Origin: an archaeon
GTDB taxonomy: Archaea > Nanobdellota > Nanobdellia > Woesearchaeales > UBA9642
Length of the DNA: 64,000 bases
NCBI GenBank assembly: GCA_020057295.1
Contig: JAGVGF010000003.1
Coordinates: 1 to 64,000, forward strand
Direction of reading: 5' to 3'
The notes under the pieces: model-generated
What the model saw: the letters and a program-made list of their open reading frames with translations, nothing else
What the model was told of the DNA's origin: nothing
The model's database searches: none
Shown here: positions 45,212 to 54,980 of the stretch, piece after piece
Layout: every line of letters starts with the position of its first letter
How positions within the stretch are numbered: position 1 is the stretch's first letter
Translations under genes and position numbers: made by a program

Positions 45212-45715
45212 TTAAATTTCTCGATTCTTACGAACTTGATATACTATGTGTGGTATTAAAAACACTGCTGCGTAGATACTTGCTATAACATATATGTTAT
45301 GTGTTAGTGTCAATCCAGATTTAGTTCCGAACTGTCCTGAAAAATATATTATAAAATAGAAATTTATCAAACTTGCAACTATAAAACCTATGAATAAGTC
45401 TAATTCTCTTCTCGGATGAGTTTTCTCCACATCATATATAGCTATAGTAAATAATATGCTAAATACGAATGCTATTAAAGATACTATGACAATCACAAAT
45501 GATGAATGCATTGCATATATGAACGGAATAATTACTGCCGAACATACAAACACATTAACTAACAATAATCCTGCTAATAATGCAATGAGTATTTTATCTA
45601 TAGTTTTGCTTCTAGAATGCTTATGTTCTTCGGCGTGTGCAATAACTCTTGACGCATGATCTATCTCTGAAGCTTTCCAACCTTTAGATAGAAGATCCAA
45701 CTTATTAATATTCAT
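45212..45715 (-). CDS. four-helix membrane protein, function unknown
   Basis: A soluble N-terminal part with ELDLLSKG-type helices is followed by four hydrophobic segments (about residues 42-70, 75-95, 104-124, 138-158) and a charged end. I do not recognise a family. It lies upstream of the unknown gene at 44.7 kb on the same strand. Confidence 0.55.
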   Translation of the reverse strand: MNINKLDLLSKGWKASEIDHASRVIAHAEEHKHSRSKTIDKILIALLAGLLLVNVFVCSAVIIPFIYAMHSSFVIVIVSLIAFVFSILFTIAIYDVEKTHPRRELDLFIGFIVASLINFYFIIYFSGQFGTKSGLTLTHNIYVIASIYAAVFLIPHIVYQVRKNREI

Positions 45716-45771
45716 ATACCCTCTTTTTAGAATACGAGATTGGTTATTATTTAAATTTTGTTGTTATGGTG

Positions 45772-46914
45772 CTATAGATCCATCTCGTTAGTTTTCTCGT
45801 CAACAAATATTTTCTTTTGTTTTGCCAGTCGTTCTCTCTTTCTTTCAGCGATTTTACTGACTTCTTCTTTGGTTATTCTTCCGCTTAAACCAACTTGTGG
45901 TGTTTGTTTTAAGAAATCGTATTTATCATAATCCTTATTAGAATTTACTAGTTCATGCCATTTGTCGAAATCAATCCATGTAAACCATTTATCATTTTTC
46001 TTGAATGTTTTTTTTGCACACATTACTACTCTTGACGGTACATGTTCAGTAACAATCTCATAATCGGATAAATATTTCATTAATTCTTTACTAAATTCTA
46101 CTATTTCCTCATGCCAAGGCATATGATCTATTGTTAGTCTTTCCCTAGATGGTCCGACATGCATGTATGATTTTATTTCGATAAAATCAGGATTGCCTTT
46201 CATTATAAGTTTAGCATATTCTTCGATGTTTGCATCGTTTAATCCTTTAACTATTGTTAATCTTATACATGTGCGATCTTTTTTTTGAGCGCAATATTCT
46301 AAACTTTTATTTAATCTCTCCCAATAGTCGGGAAATAAAGGTACATCTATCTTTTTTAATAAATCTTTAGTTGGTGCATCAACGCTCAAGTATAGTTGTG
46401 TCACACGATTTAAATCTCTTATTTGATCAGGATATTGAGAATTAGTCACAAGAAATGTGCTTATGCCTTCTTTGTTAAACCGTAATAATAACTCGTTCAT
46501 TCTAGGATATGTTATAGGTTCTCCTGTCAAACTTAAAGCCACATGTTTTACTGTTTTAGACATTTCAAACATATGTTTTGCTTCTGGCTGTCCCCCAAAT
46601 CCTGCTAATAATTTATGATGTGCTTCTATACTTCCATCAAATATTAATTCAGGATCATCAACACCCCACTTCCATTCCTTAGAAACGGGTGCTTTATACC
46701 CTCTCCAACAGAATACGCAACGATTAGCACAAGATATTGATGTGGTCATCTGCATACACTGATTGCTCATTATTCCATAGAATTTGAGTTTATAACATCC
46801 GCCCTTGCCCTTAATCATGTTCTTCGTCCAACCACATGTCTTTACGGCACTATGTTCACCAACAATTCTATACTGTTGTCTTATTAGTTCATCCTTAGCA
46901 GTTTGTGTAAGCAT
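45772..46914 (-). CDS. taw1: 4-demethylwyosine synthase Taw1 (radical SAM)
   Basis: This radical SAM enzyme builds the tricyclic base imG-14 on m1G37 of tRNA-Phe. The cluster-binding motif is CANRCVFCW (C62, C66, C69). Family features are C27 and C40 near the N-terminus (second cluster), WRGYKAPVSKEWKWGVDDPE, the SLTGEPITYPRM block, and FIEIKSYMHVGPSRERLT. It acts after Trm5 (33.8 kb). Length 380 aa is longer than many archaeal forms by a charged C-terminal extension. Confidence 0.93.
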   Translation of the reverse strand: MLTQTAKDELIRQQYRIVGEHSAVKTCGWTKNMIKGKGGCYKLKFYGIMSNQCMQMTTSISCANRCVFCWRGYKAPVSKEWKWGVDDPELIFDGSIEAHHKLLAGFGGQPEAKHMFEMSKTVKHVALSLTGEPITYPRMNELLLRFNKEGISTFLVTNSQYPDQIRDLNRVTQLYLSVDAPTKDLLKKIDVPLFPDYWERLNKSLEYCAQKKDRTCIRLTIVKGLNDANIEEYAKLIMKGNPDFIEIKSYMHVGPSRERLTIDHMPWHEEIVEFSKELMKYLSDYEIVTEHVPSRVVMCAKKTFKKNDKWFTWIDFDKWHELVNSNKDYDKYDFLKQTPQVGLSGRITKEEVSKIAERKRERLAKQKKIFVDEKTNEMDL

Positions 46915-46945
46915 GATTAGAAGAAAAATATCTATATTAAAAAGA

Positions 46946-48187
46946 TTATTGCTTATTTGTCTTTGTAGAATCTAATTTGACTTTTGTAAAATCTTCTAGT
47001 GATGTTTTCGGAACCCATCTATAAATTCCTTCACTGCTAGATGCCGGTTCATATCTTAAGTATGTCCATCCAACATCTCTATAAAATTTTTTTAAATATT
47101 TTTCAGTTTGTAATAATCCTGCTAATTTATTTACTGTTTCTATGGTTGGAGAATATTTTATAGTGTCTAATTCCTCCCGCAATCCCTTTAATCTCTTAAA
47201 GAATCTATGATATTCCGTAGTATCAGGGTATGATGGGAGTCTGGTTAGTGTTTCGGAAGTTCTTGAATACGCTCTTAATATGTTTAAAGCCTGTTCAGGC
47301 AGAATCTCTATATTTTCTGTCTCTTGCTTTATCCTTCCTATTGCTTTTTCAAAGGATTCTTCTCCATGTCTGTTTGAAAGTGCCAGATTTTCTTGTGATT
47401 CTAATTGAATAGCGTAAACTACATTTAATATTTCGTACGCTTCATCTATGGTTTTATTTTTTTCGGACAGATTATTTACAAAAAGTGTTCCCAAAACAGA
47501 ACCTGTAATTAAAGTGCCGGCTGTTAACGCTGTTAAGGTTTTTCTGTGTCTTTCTTTCCAATTTTCCCACATTCTCTTTCGTAAACTTTTTGTTTTTACA
47601 CTCTTTTTTGGAGCTAATTTTGCGGTTTCTTTATCAGAAATTGTTTTAAGGATGTCTCTGGCCATTCCTAAGTAGGCTTCTGCTTGAGAGTTTATCCATT
47701 CCGATTCGCTTCCTTCTATTGCTTTTTGTGATCCATTAATAATATAGTGCCCTTGACCATGTCCTTTCATATTTCTTATTTGAACCAAGGGACTGGTTGG
47801 TAAATAATTGTGTGCTCTTCTGTGTCTTTCAAATACTGTTTCACCTGTGTCTAGTTTTGGTGCTTCTCGCGTATTTTTTTCTATATCTTTTAAATTTCCT
47901 TTATATGTTCCGTACAAAACTTGTAAAAAAATGTTTAAATTATCTGCAAGATTTTTAGCATCTAATGCAAATTCGGCGATATATCTGCTTCTTTCAAAAT
48001 CTTCATATGATTTGTTGAAGGCAGTATATTTTTGCATTAACGTTTTAGAATCGCTTTTTATTCCGGATAATGACCTAAGAAAATCTATGTTTGTTAAATA
48101 TGTTTGAGAATTTTTGTTAGCTTTAACTCTTTGTTCTATTTCATCTGTTAGCACTTCTATTTCAGCTAATTTTCTTTCTAAGCTCAT
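46946..48187 (-). CDS. coiled-coil protein with one membrane helix, function unknown
   Basis: This 413-aa protein has a long helical N-terminal half, a basic stretch (SVKTKSLRKRMWENWKERHR) just before a single hydrophobic segment at about 217-235, and a helical C-terminal half. The basic stretch suggests that the N-terminal half is cytoplasmic. No family is recognised. It lies upstream of taw1 (31-base gap) and may share its transcript. Confidence 0.5.
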   Translation of the reverse strand: MSLERKLAEIEVLTDEIEQRVKANKNSQTYLTNIDFLRSLSGIKSDSKTLMQKYTAFNKSYEDFERSRYIAEFALDAKNLADNLNIFLQVLYGTYKGNLKDIEKNTREAPKLDTGETVFERHRRAHNYLPTSPLVQIRNMKGHGQGHYIINGSQKAIEGSESEWINSQAEAYLGMARDILKTISDKETAKLAPKKSVKTKSLRKRMWENWKERHRKTLTALTAGTLITGSVLGTLFVNNLSEKNKTIDEAYEILNVVYAIQLESQENLALSNRHGEESFEKAIGRIKQETENIEILPEQALNILRAYSRTSETLTRLPSYPDTTEYHRFFKRLKGLREELDTIKYSPTIETVNKLAGLLQTEKYLKKFYRDVGWTYLRYEPASSSEGIYRWVPKTSLEDFTKVKLDSTKTNKQ

Positions 48188-48523
48188 TCTATGGTGTTCT
48201 AGTTATAATTTATAAAGTTGATTATTTTAATCACTGTTTAGTAGCACTATTTTTGTTTTAATCTTATTTTTGTTTTAATCTTGATTATTTTTTCTTTTTT
48301 TACATTTTTTTACGTTCTCGTCGACAATTTTTTTTATTCTCGTCTATTTTTTTTTATCTTTTTTTTAATGTTTCTGTCTTTTTTTGCTTAAAAGTTATGC
48401 TCACTTGAGCACAAAACGGAACATTTAAATATAAGCCCCACCACTAAAATAACTATTGGTATACAAAAGCGTATACCTAGATACATCCAATTAACTGTTT
48501 ACATCCAATAATCCATAACGAAA
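48188..48523. other. intergenic region with T-rich tract and channel-gene promoter
   Basis: No gene is visible. On the plus strand, 48240-48390 is extremely T-rich and contains a 17-base direct repeat (TTTTTGTTTTAATCTT twice, near 48250). TGCTCA-CT-TGAGCA is a palindrome at about 48399. A TATA box (CATTTAAATATAA) lies near 48422-48434 and the GTATAC palindrome follows. The remaining leader holds ACATCCAAT twice. Confidence 0.45.
48458..48477. promoter_or_regulatory. operator-like palindrome GGTATAC-N6-GTATACC
   Basis: This perfect 7-bp inverted repeat lies about 25 bases after the TATA box of the channel-like gene, at the predicted transcription start. It is related to the palindromes at 22415 and 61570 (shared ATACAAA...GTAT). 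Confidence 0.5.
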
Positions 48524-49342
48524 ATGAACGGCTCCGCAGTATTTGATAGGCTTAATATTACTTACATAGTAGGAATATGGCTCCTCGGCGTGCTCATTTT
48601 CGGTTCACTGTATTTCGGCTTAACATTCACAAATCAACCCCTAATGTACAAAAACGGACCATTAACGAGTGATGTTATTGGTTTAGGAAACAGCCTATAT
48701 TTCAGTTTTATAACTGCATTAACAATAGGATACAACGATATAACACCAGTAGGCTTTGGAAAATTAGCTGTGATATTAGAAGCAATATTTAGTGTAGCCT
48801 TACTAGGATTGTTCGTAGCAAAAATAGTTGCAGTAAAACAAGAAGAACTGTCACAAGAAGTAGAAGAGCTAAGTTTCGAAGAATCAACTAATAGCGCAAT
48901 TTCAGAATTATATATTTTCAGAAATGACGTTAAAAATATTCAAGACAAAATAGTCACAACAAAGAAATTAAGTAACGAAGTAAAAACTTTCGAGCAAACA
49001 TTACCAAACATGCGTTTAGCATTAGAAACTTTAGAACACGCAACAGATAAATTATCAAGCGAACAAAAACAAAATAGTTCATTAAGAGTAGAGCTGATCA
49101 TTAACAGCATAAACTTTTCACTCTCAAGAATGATTGAAATGTTAGAGGCATTCAATCACAAAAAAGCGGATTGGAAAAAAGAGTCTACAACAGCAACAAT
49201 CACCGAATGCGCGAGGATTACACAGAAACTATACGACCAGTACAGTTTACTAAGATCCAATGAGCACTCAGGAACGAAAGTAGCAGAGAAGTTGGACGAC
49301 TTGAATAAGACTTTAGCAACACTGAATGAATCACTAAAATAA
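48524..49342 (+). CDS. two-helix potassium-channel-like protein with coiled-coil tail
   Basis: It has an outer helix (about 12-33), a pore helix and filter (ITALTIGYNDITPVGFGK, about 62-80) and an inner helix (81-103), followed by about 165 residues of coiled coil. The filter reads TIGYND where potassium channels have T-V/I-G-Y-G-D, so the second Gly is Asn. The cytoplasmic tail may gate or tether it. No ribosome site is visible and the leader is about 70 bases. Codon choice (more AAC, GGA, CTA) differs from neighbours, hinting at transfer. Confidence 0.78.
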   Translation: MNGSAVFDRLNITYIVGIWLLGVLIFGSLYFGLTFTNQPLMYKNGPLTSDVIGLGNSLYFSFITALTIGYNDITPVGFGKLAVILEAIFSVALLGLFVAKIVAVKQEELSQEVEELSFEESTNSAISELYIFRNDVKNIQDKIVTTKKLSNEVKTFEQTLPNMRLALETLEHATDKLSSEQKQNSSLRVELIINSINFSLSRMIEMLEAFNHKKADWKKESTTATITECARITQKLYDQYSLLRSNEHSGTKVAEKLDDLNKTLATLNESLK

Positions 49343-50208
49343 GCGATCGAATGTGCTTTGAACTGATTCAACCCTTCAAAATCCAAGTTTTTGGATAACA
49401 ACAGAAGGATATGAAAATACGGTACTGAAAAATTCATGTTGTATAAAGCAAAACTTTGGTTTTATTCCCGAAACGTTTTGAGTGCGAGTTTGACTCTGCA
49501 TTCAATCAGACTTGTATTTTCAAAAATATGTTTAGAAATCGAAAAAATCATGCTGAAGTCAAGTCACTTCGTTTGTGACTTCACCGTTCACATAGTTCAC
49601 GCTGAAGTATTCACGCAATCCTTGACCTCCTGGAGTTAATCTAGGAGGGCCCATTCCATTCAACAAATGTAGTAACAAGAAAACAAGTAATAACTAATAG
49701 AAACAACAAGTAACAACAAAAACGACGAAGAGCGCCGGGAAAAAGAGATAAAAGACAAAGAACATAAAAACCAAGAGAATATTGGTACCGTAACAGATAG
49801 TAAGAATAAAGAAATTTATTCCTAAACACCTAAATAATGCCTAGCTAAAAGGTGTCGAAAAATTGAGGTATAAACCATAATCAAGTCCGCGCAATAGCAC
49901 ATAAGGACTTGATGAAGTTAGCCAGTGAAAAAATATTCACAGAGGAAAACATCTAACAGTGTTTTTCAAAGACAAAACTAGAATAAAGTTTTCAAAACCA
50001 CAACGGCAAAAAAGAAGATTGGGAACTGAGATTGGCGTACAGTCACACAAACACACAACAACGATTGTAACAATCACAAAACCGTCGAGCCACAGAAACA
50101 ATAGAAAACCATAAAACTAGTCGAATATAAGTAACCAGTGAGACAATAATGGTCGAAAAAATCAACTATCGGCACCGCAAGTTAGTCAAATCATCTCCAA
50201 TTATGTTC
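49343..50208. other. 866-base A/C-rich region without genes, with hairpins
   Basis: I find no credible coding frame on either strand. The plus strand is rich in A and C, unlike other gaps here. Perfect inverted repeats are ATCCAA-N4-TTGGAT (49381-49396), AAGTCAC-N7-GTGACTT (about 49559-49579), CCTCCT...AGGAGG (about 49626-49648) and TCAAGTCC-N16-GGACTTGA (about 49881-49912). It could be a structured RNA, decayed foreign DNA, or a long 3' region of the channel transcript. I see no RNase P or SRP RNA signature. Confidence 0.45.
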
Positions 50209-51069
50209 TTATTCTTTAAATTTAGATAGAATTTCTTCCCTCAATTTGTCAGCTATGGTTTTATTCTTCATCACCATTACTTTGATCTTTGTTTTAAATC
50301 TAAGTATGTCTGCAATTTTTATAAGATCTAATGTTTCTAAGTCTTTTGTACTTTGATAGAATTCTTCTAGTCTTGAGTATATCTCTTCTGGATAGTCATA
50401 TTGAATTATGTATTCTCCGAATACGTTTAAAGCAGTTTTTATTTCAGTCGAATCAGGATTTATCTGATATCTTCCATATTTTCCATAAAATTTCTTTTCC
50501 CACTTATCTAAAACCGTATTTCCGTTGGTTAAATTGTATATTTTTATCTTGTGTAAAAAAACATCTTCCAAAACTGCTTGTTCCATGCCTAGGTGTGCAA
50601 AAACATACCATAAATGTGGTCCATTGAAGAAAAATCTATTATCATCACTCTCTTTCATATTGTATACTAAATCAAAGATTACTTCATTTACAAATTGATC
50701 TGCTAGAATAAGTGTTTCAAATTCGTATGTTGATATTGCTTCCTTTGTTTGTGTAGGTAGACTTTTTCCTCGTTTGTCTCCAGCAAAATAATTTCTCATT
50801 ATTTGATCTGATATTCTTTTTAATTCTAAACTATAATTTTTATCAATGGAGTATGATTTATCTTTTAACGATAGAATTTTTCTTTCAACCATTGCATTAA
50901 GGCTTTTTCTGATTGCTTGAAAACTTAATTCAACATGAAATTCATTTTTTAGTCTATGACATATTTCTCCAATTTTTAACGGATATTCTTTTGCTAGAAC
51001 TAAAAGTATTACATCATGTAGTTGTTTTTTATACTCTCCATATCTAGAATCAATAACTTCTAAAGCCAT
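50209..51069 (-). CDS. winged-helix transcription regulator-like protein
   Basis: The first 75 residues form a winged helix (YPLKIGEICHRLKNEFHVELSFQAIRKSLNAMVERKIL lies within 29-66). About 200 residues of mixed helices and strands follow, without a motif I can name. It could sense a ligand and regulate the neighbouring surface genes (channel, beta-barrel-like protein). It diverges from the beta-barrel-like gene across 129 bases that contain both promoters. Confidence 0.6.
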   Translation of the reverse strand: MALEVIDSRYGEYKKQLHDVILLVLAKEYPLKIGEICHRLKNEFHVELSFQAIRKSLNAMVERKILSLKDKSYSIDKNYSLELKRISDQIMRNYFAGDKRGKSLPTQTKEAISTYEFETLILADQFVNEVIFDLVYNMKESDDNRFFFNGPHLWYVFAHLGMEQAVLEDVFLHKIKIYNLTNGNTVLDKWEKKFYGKYGRYQINPDSTEIKTALNVFGEYIIQYDYPEEIYSRLEEFYQSTKDLETLDLIKIADILRFKTKIKVMVMKNKTIADKLREEILSKFKE

Positions 51070-51198
51070 ATTTGTGCTTAGATGCTTAGATATTTAAACT
51101 TTTTGTATCTATTTAACTTTTAGTTTAATGCCTCTTTAACACAACATTTATATAAAAGTATTCACTTCCTAGTAGTATTATTATTTATAGGGGATAAC

Positions 51199-51936
51199 AT
51201 GAAAAAAACACCATTATTACTAATTTTAGCAGCTCTATTGGCTGGTCAAGTAAAAGCTCAAACTTCACCCGAGACATCTAAAACTAAGCTTGAAACAACT
51301 GTTGTTCAGGATTTCTTTGATCTTTATAGAATGAGAGGATTAAATTTTTCCACTGGTCCAGTTTCTCAAACAAATTTGATTATGAATTATGGAAACCTTG
51401 CAGGAATTGTTCTTGTAAACCATAATTTCGATAGAGGGCATATTGACGAATATGATTTTGTAGCAAGGTACACAGACACTCTTAATGTAAATATTGCTGG
51501 AGCTAAACCTATAGTTTTTGGACAATTCGTTTATTTAGATATGGCGCGTCAACAAGCCGGCAAGTCAAAAGAAGCAGCAGTTGTAGCAACTTTGCCAATA
51601 TCATTAAATTCGAAAATGACTTTAACTCCTACGGTTACAGTAGCTAAAGATTTTGATAAAGGAAAAGGAGAATATCTTGGATTAGGCTTTAGTCAAGATA
51701 TTGCTGTAGATTCAGCATCAGGAATTGCTGCCAATATTTCAGGAGTAGTTGGTTACAATAATAAATATTGGAACTCTACATCAACATGGTCGCATGCAGA
51801 TATTTCTGCGAGAGTTTCCGTTCCTCTCGGAAATGGTTGGACAGCAACACCTAATATAACTTACAGCGGTAGTCTTAACAAAGAGTATTTCTCTAATGCA
51901 ACAGTTGCTGGTTTACAAATAAGTAAACAATTTTAA
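51199..51936 (+). CDS. secreted beta-barrel-like protein
   Basis: A Sec signal peptide (MKKTPLLLILAALLAGQVKA) is followed by about 225 residues of alternating hydrophobic/polar strands rich in Gly, Asn and Thr, ending in aromatic Phe (GLQISKQF). That pattern, with YRMRGLNFSTGPVSQTNLIM near the start, resembles bacterial outer-membrane barrel proteins. Archaea of this kind are not known to have a Gram-negative outer membrane, so transfer from a bacterium, or insertion into a host or partner membrane, should be considered. TATA CATTTATATAAAAG (about 51146) and Shine-Dalgarno GGGGAT precede it. Confidence 0.65.
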   Translation: MKKTPLLLILAALLAGQVKAQTSPETSKTKLETTVVQDFFDLYRMRGLNFSTGPVSQTNLIMNYGNLAGIVLVNHNFDRGHIDEYDFVARYTDTLNVNIAGAKPIVFGQFVYLDMARQQAGKSKEAAVVATLPISLNSKMTLTPTVTVAKDFDKGKGEYLGLGFSQDIAVDSASGIAANISGVVGYNNKYWNSTSTWSHADISARVSVPLGNGWTATPNITYSGSLNKEYFSNATVAGLQISKQF

Positions 51937-51957
51937 TTTATTTTAGAATTATTTTAT

Positions 51958-54447
51958 TTATTCTTTTATAATTTTCGACATATTAATTGCTTTATCAGTA
52001 GAACCTAACTTAATTAAACGAACTCCTTGAGTGTTTCTTCCGACTGTAGAAATTTGTTCACATGATGTTCTTATTAGGATTCCTTTTTTAGAAATAAACA
52101 TTACTTCGTCATCATCCATTACAGATAATATTGCACTTACATTTCCATTTCTTTCTGAACAAATTATATTAATCACTCCTTTTCCGCCACGATTAATTAA
52201 TCTGTATTCCGTTGTTTCTGTTTTTTTACCAAATCCATTCTCTGTTAACGTTAATACTTTATGCGTATCTTCAGCAATTATCATTCCGATAACATAATCT
52301 TTATCTTCAAGTCTTATTCCTCGAACTCCTTGACTCGTTCTACCCGTACTTCGTACATCTTCTTCACTAAATCTTGCTGCTGCGCCTTGATGTGTTGCTA
52401 ACATTAAATTCTTAGTACCATCAGTCATTACAACATTGATTAATTCATCTTTTAGATCTTCATCTAATTTTATTGCTGCAATTCCGCCCTTTCTAGGATT
52501 TGAAAATTCTATTAGGTTACATTTCTTTATTGTTCCGAACTTTGTAGCCATTACGATATAATGTTTATCGTCGAATTCTCGAACTGGGATAATTGCATTA
52601 ACTTTTTCATCTGCATCAAGCTCTAACAAGTTTACTATTGCTTTGCCCATTGATTGTCTTGATGCATCTGGAATTCTATGAACTTTGATCCAGTATAATT
52701 GACCTTTGTTAGTAATTATTAATAAATATGAGTGTGTTCTAGCTACAAATAATTTTTCTATGTAATCTCCATCTTTAACATCTGATGCAATAACTCCTTT
52801 TCCGCCACGATTTTGAACCTTATATGTTTCTATTGGTAATCTTTTGATATATCCTGAATGTGTCATAGTAATTACTACAGGCTCATCAGGTATTAAATCT
52901 TCAACTTCATAATCTAATTCCTCGTCTTTAGCATCAACAATTTTTGTTTTACGCGGATTATTCTTGCCGTATGTTTGTATGATCTCTGTCATTTCGTCTT
53001 TGATTATGTTTCTTACTCTAGTTTCAGAGTTCAATATATCTTTTAATTCTTTAATTTCTAATTGTAACTCAGCATGTTCGGTGTTTATCTTTTCTTGCTC
53101 AAGCATTGCAAGTCTTCTTATCTTCATTTCAAGTATTGCATTGCTTTGAGGTTCGCTAAGTGCATATCTTTTAATAAGTTCGGCTTTTGCATCTTCGTCA
53201 GCACTTCTACTATTCTTTAATATTTTAATTATTTCATCAATATTTTTAAGAGCAATGATTAATCCTTCAAGAATATGTGCTCTCTCTTGAGCTTTTCTTA
53301 AATCAAATGCTGATCTTTTTCTAACAACTTCAATTCTGTGTTCAACGTAATGTCTTAGATATAATTTTAATGATAATAATTTCGGCTCAGTTCCATGAAC
53401 TAATGCGACCATATTAATTCCGAAACTATCTTCTAAACGTGAAAAGTTATATAACATATTTTTTACAATTTCTGGATTTACATCTTTCTTTAATTCAATA
53501 ACTATTCTTACACCATCTCTGTCAGATTCATCTCTTAAATCAGAAATTTCCGTAATCTTCTTTTCTTTGACTAGATTTGCTAAATCTTCTACTAATTGTG
53601 ATTTATTGACTTGATACGGTATCTCGTTAACAACTAATCTTTGACGACCTTTCTTTTCTTCAACGGTAATTACTGATCTTATTCTGATGCTTCCTCTTCC
53701 TGTATTATATGCGTCAACTATTCCTTTTCTACCAACAATTTCTGCGCCTGTAGGAAAGTCTGGACCAGTCACAATTGTCAATAATTCTTCAGTACTAATT
53801 TCTGGATTGTCAATCATAGAAGTTACTGCAGTACATATTTCGGTAATGTTGTGTGGAGGAATGTTTGTTGCCATACCAACAGCAATACCCGAACTTCCAT
53901 TAATAAATAAATTTGGAAATTTACTCGGAAGAACAACAGGCTCTTTTAACGTTCCATCGAAGTTAGAAGTAAAATCAACAGTCTCTTTTTCAATATCTTG
54001 TAGCATTTCATCTGAAATTTTTGCGAGTCTTGCTTCAGTATATCTCATAGCAGCAGCAGAATCTCCATCTATAGAACCAAAGTTTCCTTGGCCCTGAATT
54101 AAAGGATAACGTAATGAAAATTCTTGTGCCATTCTAACTAATGAATCATACACTGCAACATCACCGTGAGGATGATATTTACCAAGTACTTCTCCAACGA
54201 TTCTAGCACACTTTTTGTAAGGTTTATTGTAAGTGTTGCTCAATTCATTCATAGCATAAAGAATTCTTCTATGAACGGGCTTTAAACCATCTCTCACATC
54301 AGGAAGAGCTCTTCCAACAATAACAGACATAGCATAATCTAAATAAGATCTCTTCATCTCATCTTCTACAGTCTGTAAAATCATTCGGGGATTAAACTCA
54401 GAAGTACTTCCATTTTCATTATTTTGAGCAGTTTTATCGTCAACCAT
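51958..54447 (-). CDS. gyrA: DNA gyrase subunit A
   Basis: This is the breakage-reunion subunit of DNA gyrase. The winged-helix part holds the catalytic Tyr136 ([12 protein letters not shown]). The C-terminal beta-pinwheel has six repeated blades. The GyrA box, QRRGGKG in bacteria, reads QNRGGKG at 545-551. Length 829 aa is typical. Archaeal gyrases are bacterial imports. gyrB is not in the window. A TATA-like CTTATAAATAA (about 54500) lies upstream, and a TTTATCG-A-CGATAAA palindrome lies further upstream. Confidence 0.96.
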   Translation of the reverse strand: MVDDKTAQNNENGSTSEFNPRMILQTVEDEMKRSYLDYAMSVIVGRALPDVRDGLKPVHRRILYAMNELSNTYNKPYKKCARIVGEVLGKYHPHGDVAVYDSLVRMAQEFSLRYPLIQGQGNFGSIDGDSAAAMRYTEARLAKISDEMLQDIEKETVDFTSNFDGTLKEPVVLPSKFPNLFINGSSGIAVGMATNIPPHNITEICTAVTSMIDNPEISTEELLTIVTGPDFPTGAEIVGRKGIVDAYNTGRGSIRIRSVITVEEKKGRQRLVVNEIPYQVNKSQLVEDLANLVKEKKITEISDLRDESDRDGVRIVIELKKDVNPEIVKNMLYNFSRLEDSFGINMVALVHGTEPKLLSLKLYLRHYVEHRIEVVRKRSAFDLRKAQERAHILEGLIIALKNIDEIIKILKNSRSADEDAKAELIKRYALSEPQSNAILEMKIRRLAMLEQEKINTEHAELQLEIKELKDILNSETRVRNIIKDEMTEIIQTYGKNNPRKTKIVDAKDEELDYEVEDLIPDEPVVITMTHSGYIKRLPIETYKVQNRGGKGVIASDVKDGDYIEKLFVARTHSYLLIITNKGQLYWIKVHRIPDASRQSMGKAIVNLLELDADEKVNAIIPVREFDDKHYIVMATKFGTIKKCNLIEFSNPRKGGIAAIKLDEDLKDELINVVMTDGTKNLMLATHQGAAARFSEEDVRSTGRTSQGVRGIRLEDKDYVIGMIIAEDTHKVLTLTENGFGKKTETTEYRLINRGGKGVINIICSERNGNVSAILSVMDDDEVMFISKKGILIRTSCEQISTVGRNTQGVRLIKLGSTDKAINMSKIIKE

Positions 54448-54523
54448 TTTATTTAAATTTGTATCTAGACTGTGATTTTTATGATAAAAAGAATTATCTA
54501 TTATTTATAAGTGTTGCGGTTTG

Positions 54524-54538
54524 TTTATCGACGATAAA
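54524..54538. promoter_or_regulatory. palindrome TTTATCG-A-CGATAAA upstream of gyrA
   Basis: A perfect 7-bp inverted repeat lies about 20 bases upstream of the predicted gyrA TATA box. ATCGACGATAAAA recurs at 32618-32630 upstream of the NadR-like gene. Confidence 0.3.
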
Positions 54539-54564
54539 AGATAAGAAAAAAGGTTTTTTTAGAA

Positions 54565-54816
54565 CTATTTTATATCTGCTCTGCATGTGTCTTTTTCTGT
54601 AACCTTACCGCGTTTATTGCTATCAAATATGCTTTGCATTACAAATATTAATGATTCCTCGTTGGCTTCAACATTCAACTCGCACGACTTAAGATTCATA
54701 ATTTCTCCTGCTACCATTCCTTCTTGTTCAGGATGTTCTTCATGTCTGTATCCTTGCTGTTTTGCCATCCATAATTGCACTTTTGTTACTGTATCACCAT
54801 TGTCTATGCGTGCCAT
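54565..54816 (-). CDS. small protein of unknown function
   Basis: This 83-aa protein begins MARIDNGDTVTKVQLWMAKQ and has a predicted alpha/beta pattern; it has two cysteines only, so no zinc site is evident. The Shine-Dalgarno GGAGG overlaps the stop of the upstream zinc-ribbon frame. It is the last gene of the ScpB operon. Confidence 0.55.
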   Translation of the reverse strand: MARIDNGDTVTKVQLWMAKQQGYRHEEHPEQEGMVAGEIMNLKSCELNVEANEESLIFVMQSIFDSNKRGKVTEKDTCRADIK

Positions 54817-54824
54817 TTCGCCTC

Positions 54825-54974
54825 CTAATTAATTATTCTACTCTTAACCTGATTTGAATGTACTTTAAACGAACATCCGCAATATACACATCTCTTAATT
54901 TTATCTGTTATACTGCCTGTTTGTGGTTGATAACTCTGAATTTTTTTACATCTTGGACATGATACTTTTAACAT
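54825..54974 (-). CDS. small zinc-ribbon protein, 49 aa
   Basis: A 49-residue frame carries CPRC (6-9) and CVYCGC (29-34), a compact zinc ribbon, with basic residues throughout. GTGATTT upstream can serve as ribosome site, and the frame starts 6 bases after the scpB stop. Its stop codon TAG abuts the GGAGG of the next gene. The clean cysteine pairs and operon spacing support a real gene. Function unknown; nucleic acid binding is likely for such ribbons. Confidence 0.7.
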   Translation of the reverse strand: MLKVSCPRCKKIQSYQPQTGSITDKIKRCVYCGCSFKVHSNQVKSRIIN

Positions 54975-54980
54975 AATAAA

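Noticed and set aside
49436-49829. Open frames of 67 and 62 codons in the A/C-rich region
   Set aside because: No ribosome site, no plausible protein character, and the minus frame is only the complement of A-rich DNA (Leu/Phe/Tyr-rich).
49559-50130. RNase P RNA or SRP RNA in the long gene-free region
   Set aside because: The conserved cores of these RNAs could not be found on either strand.
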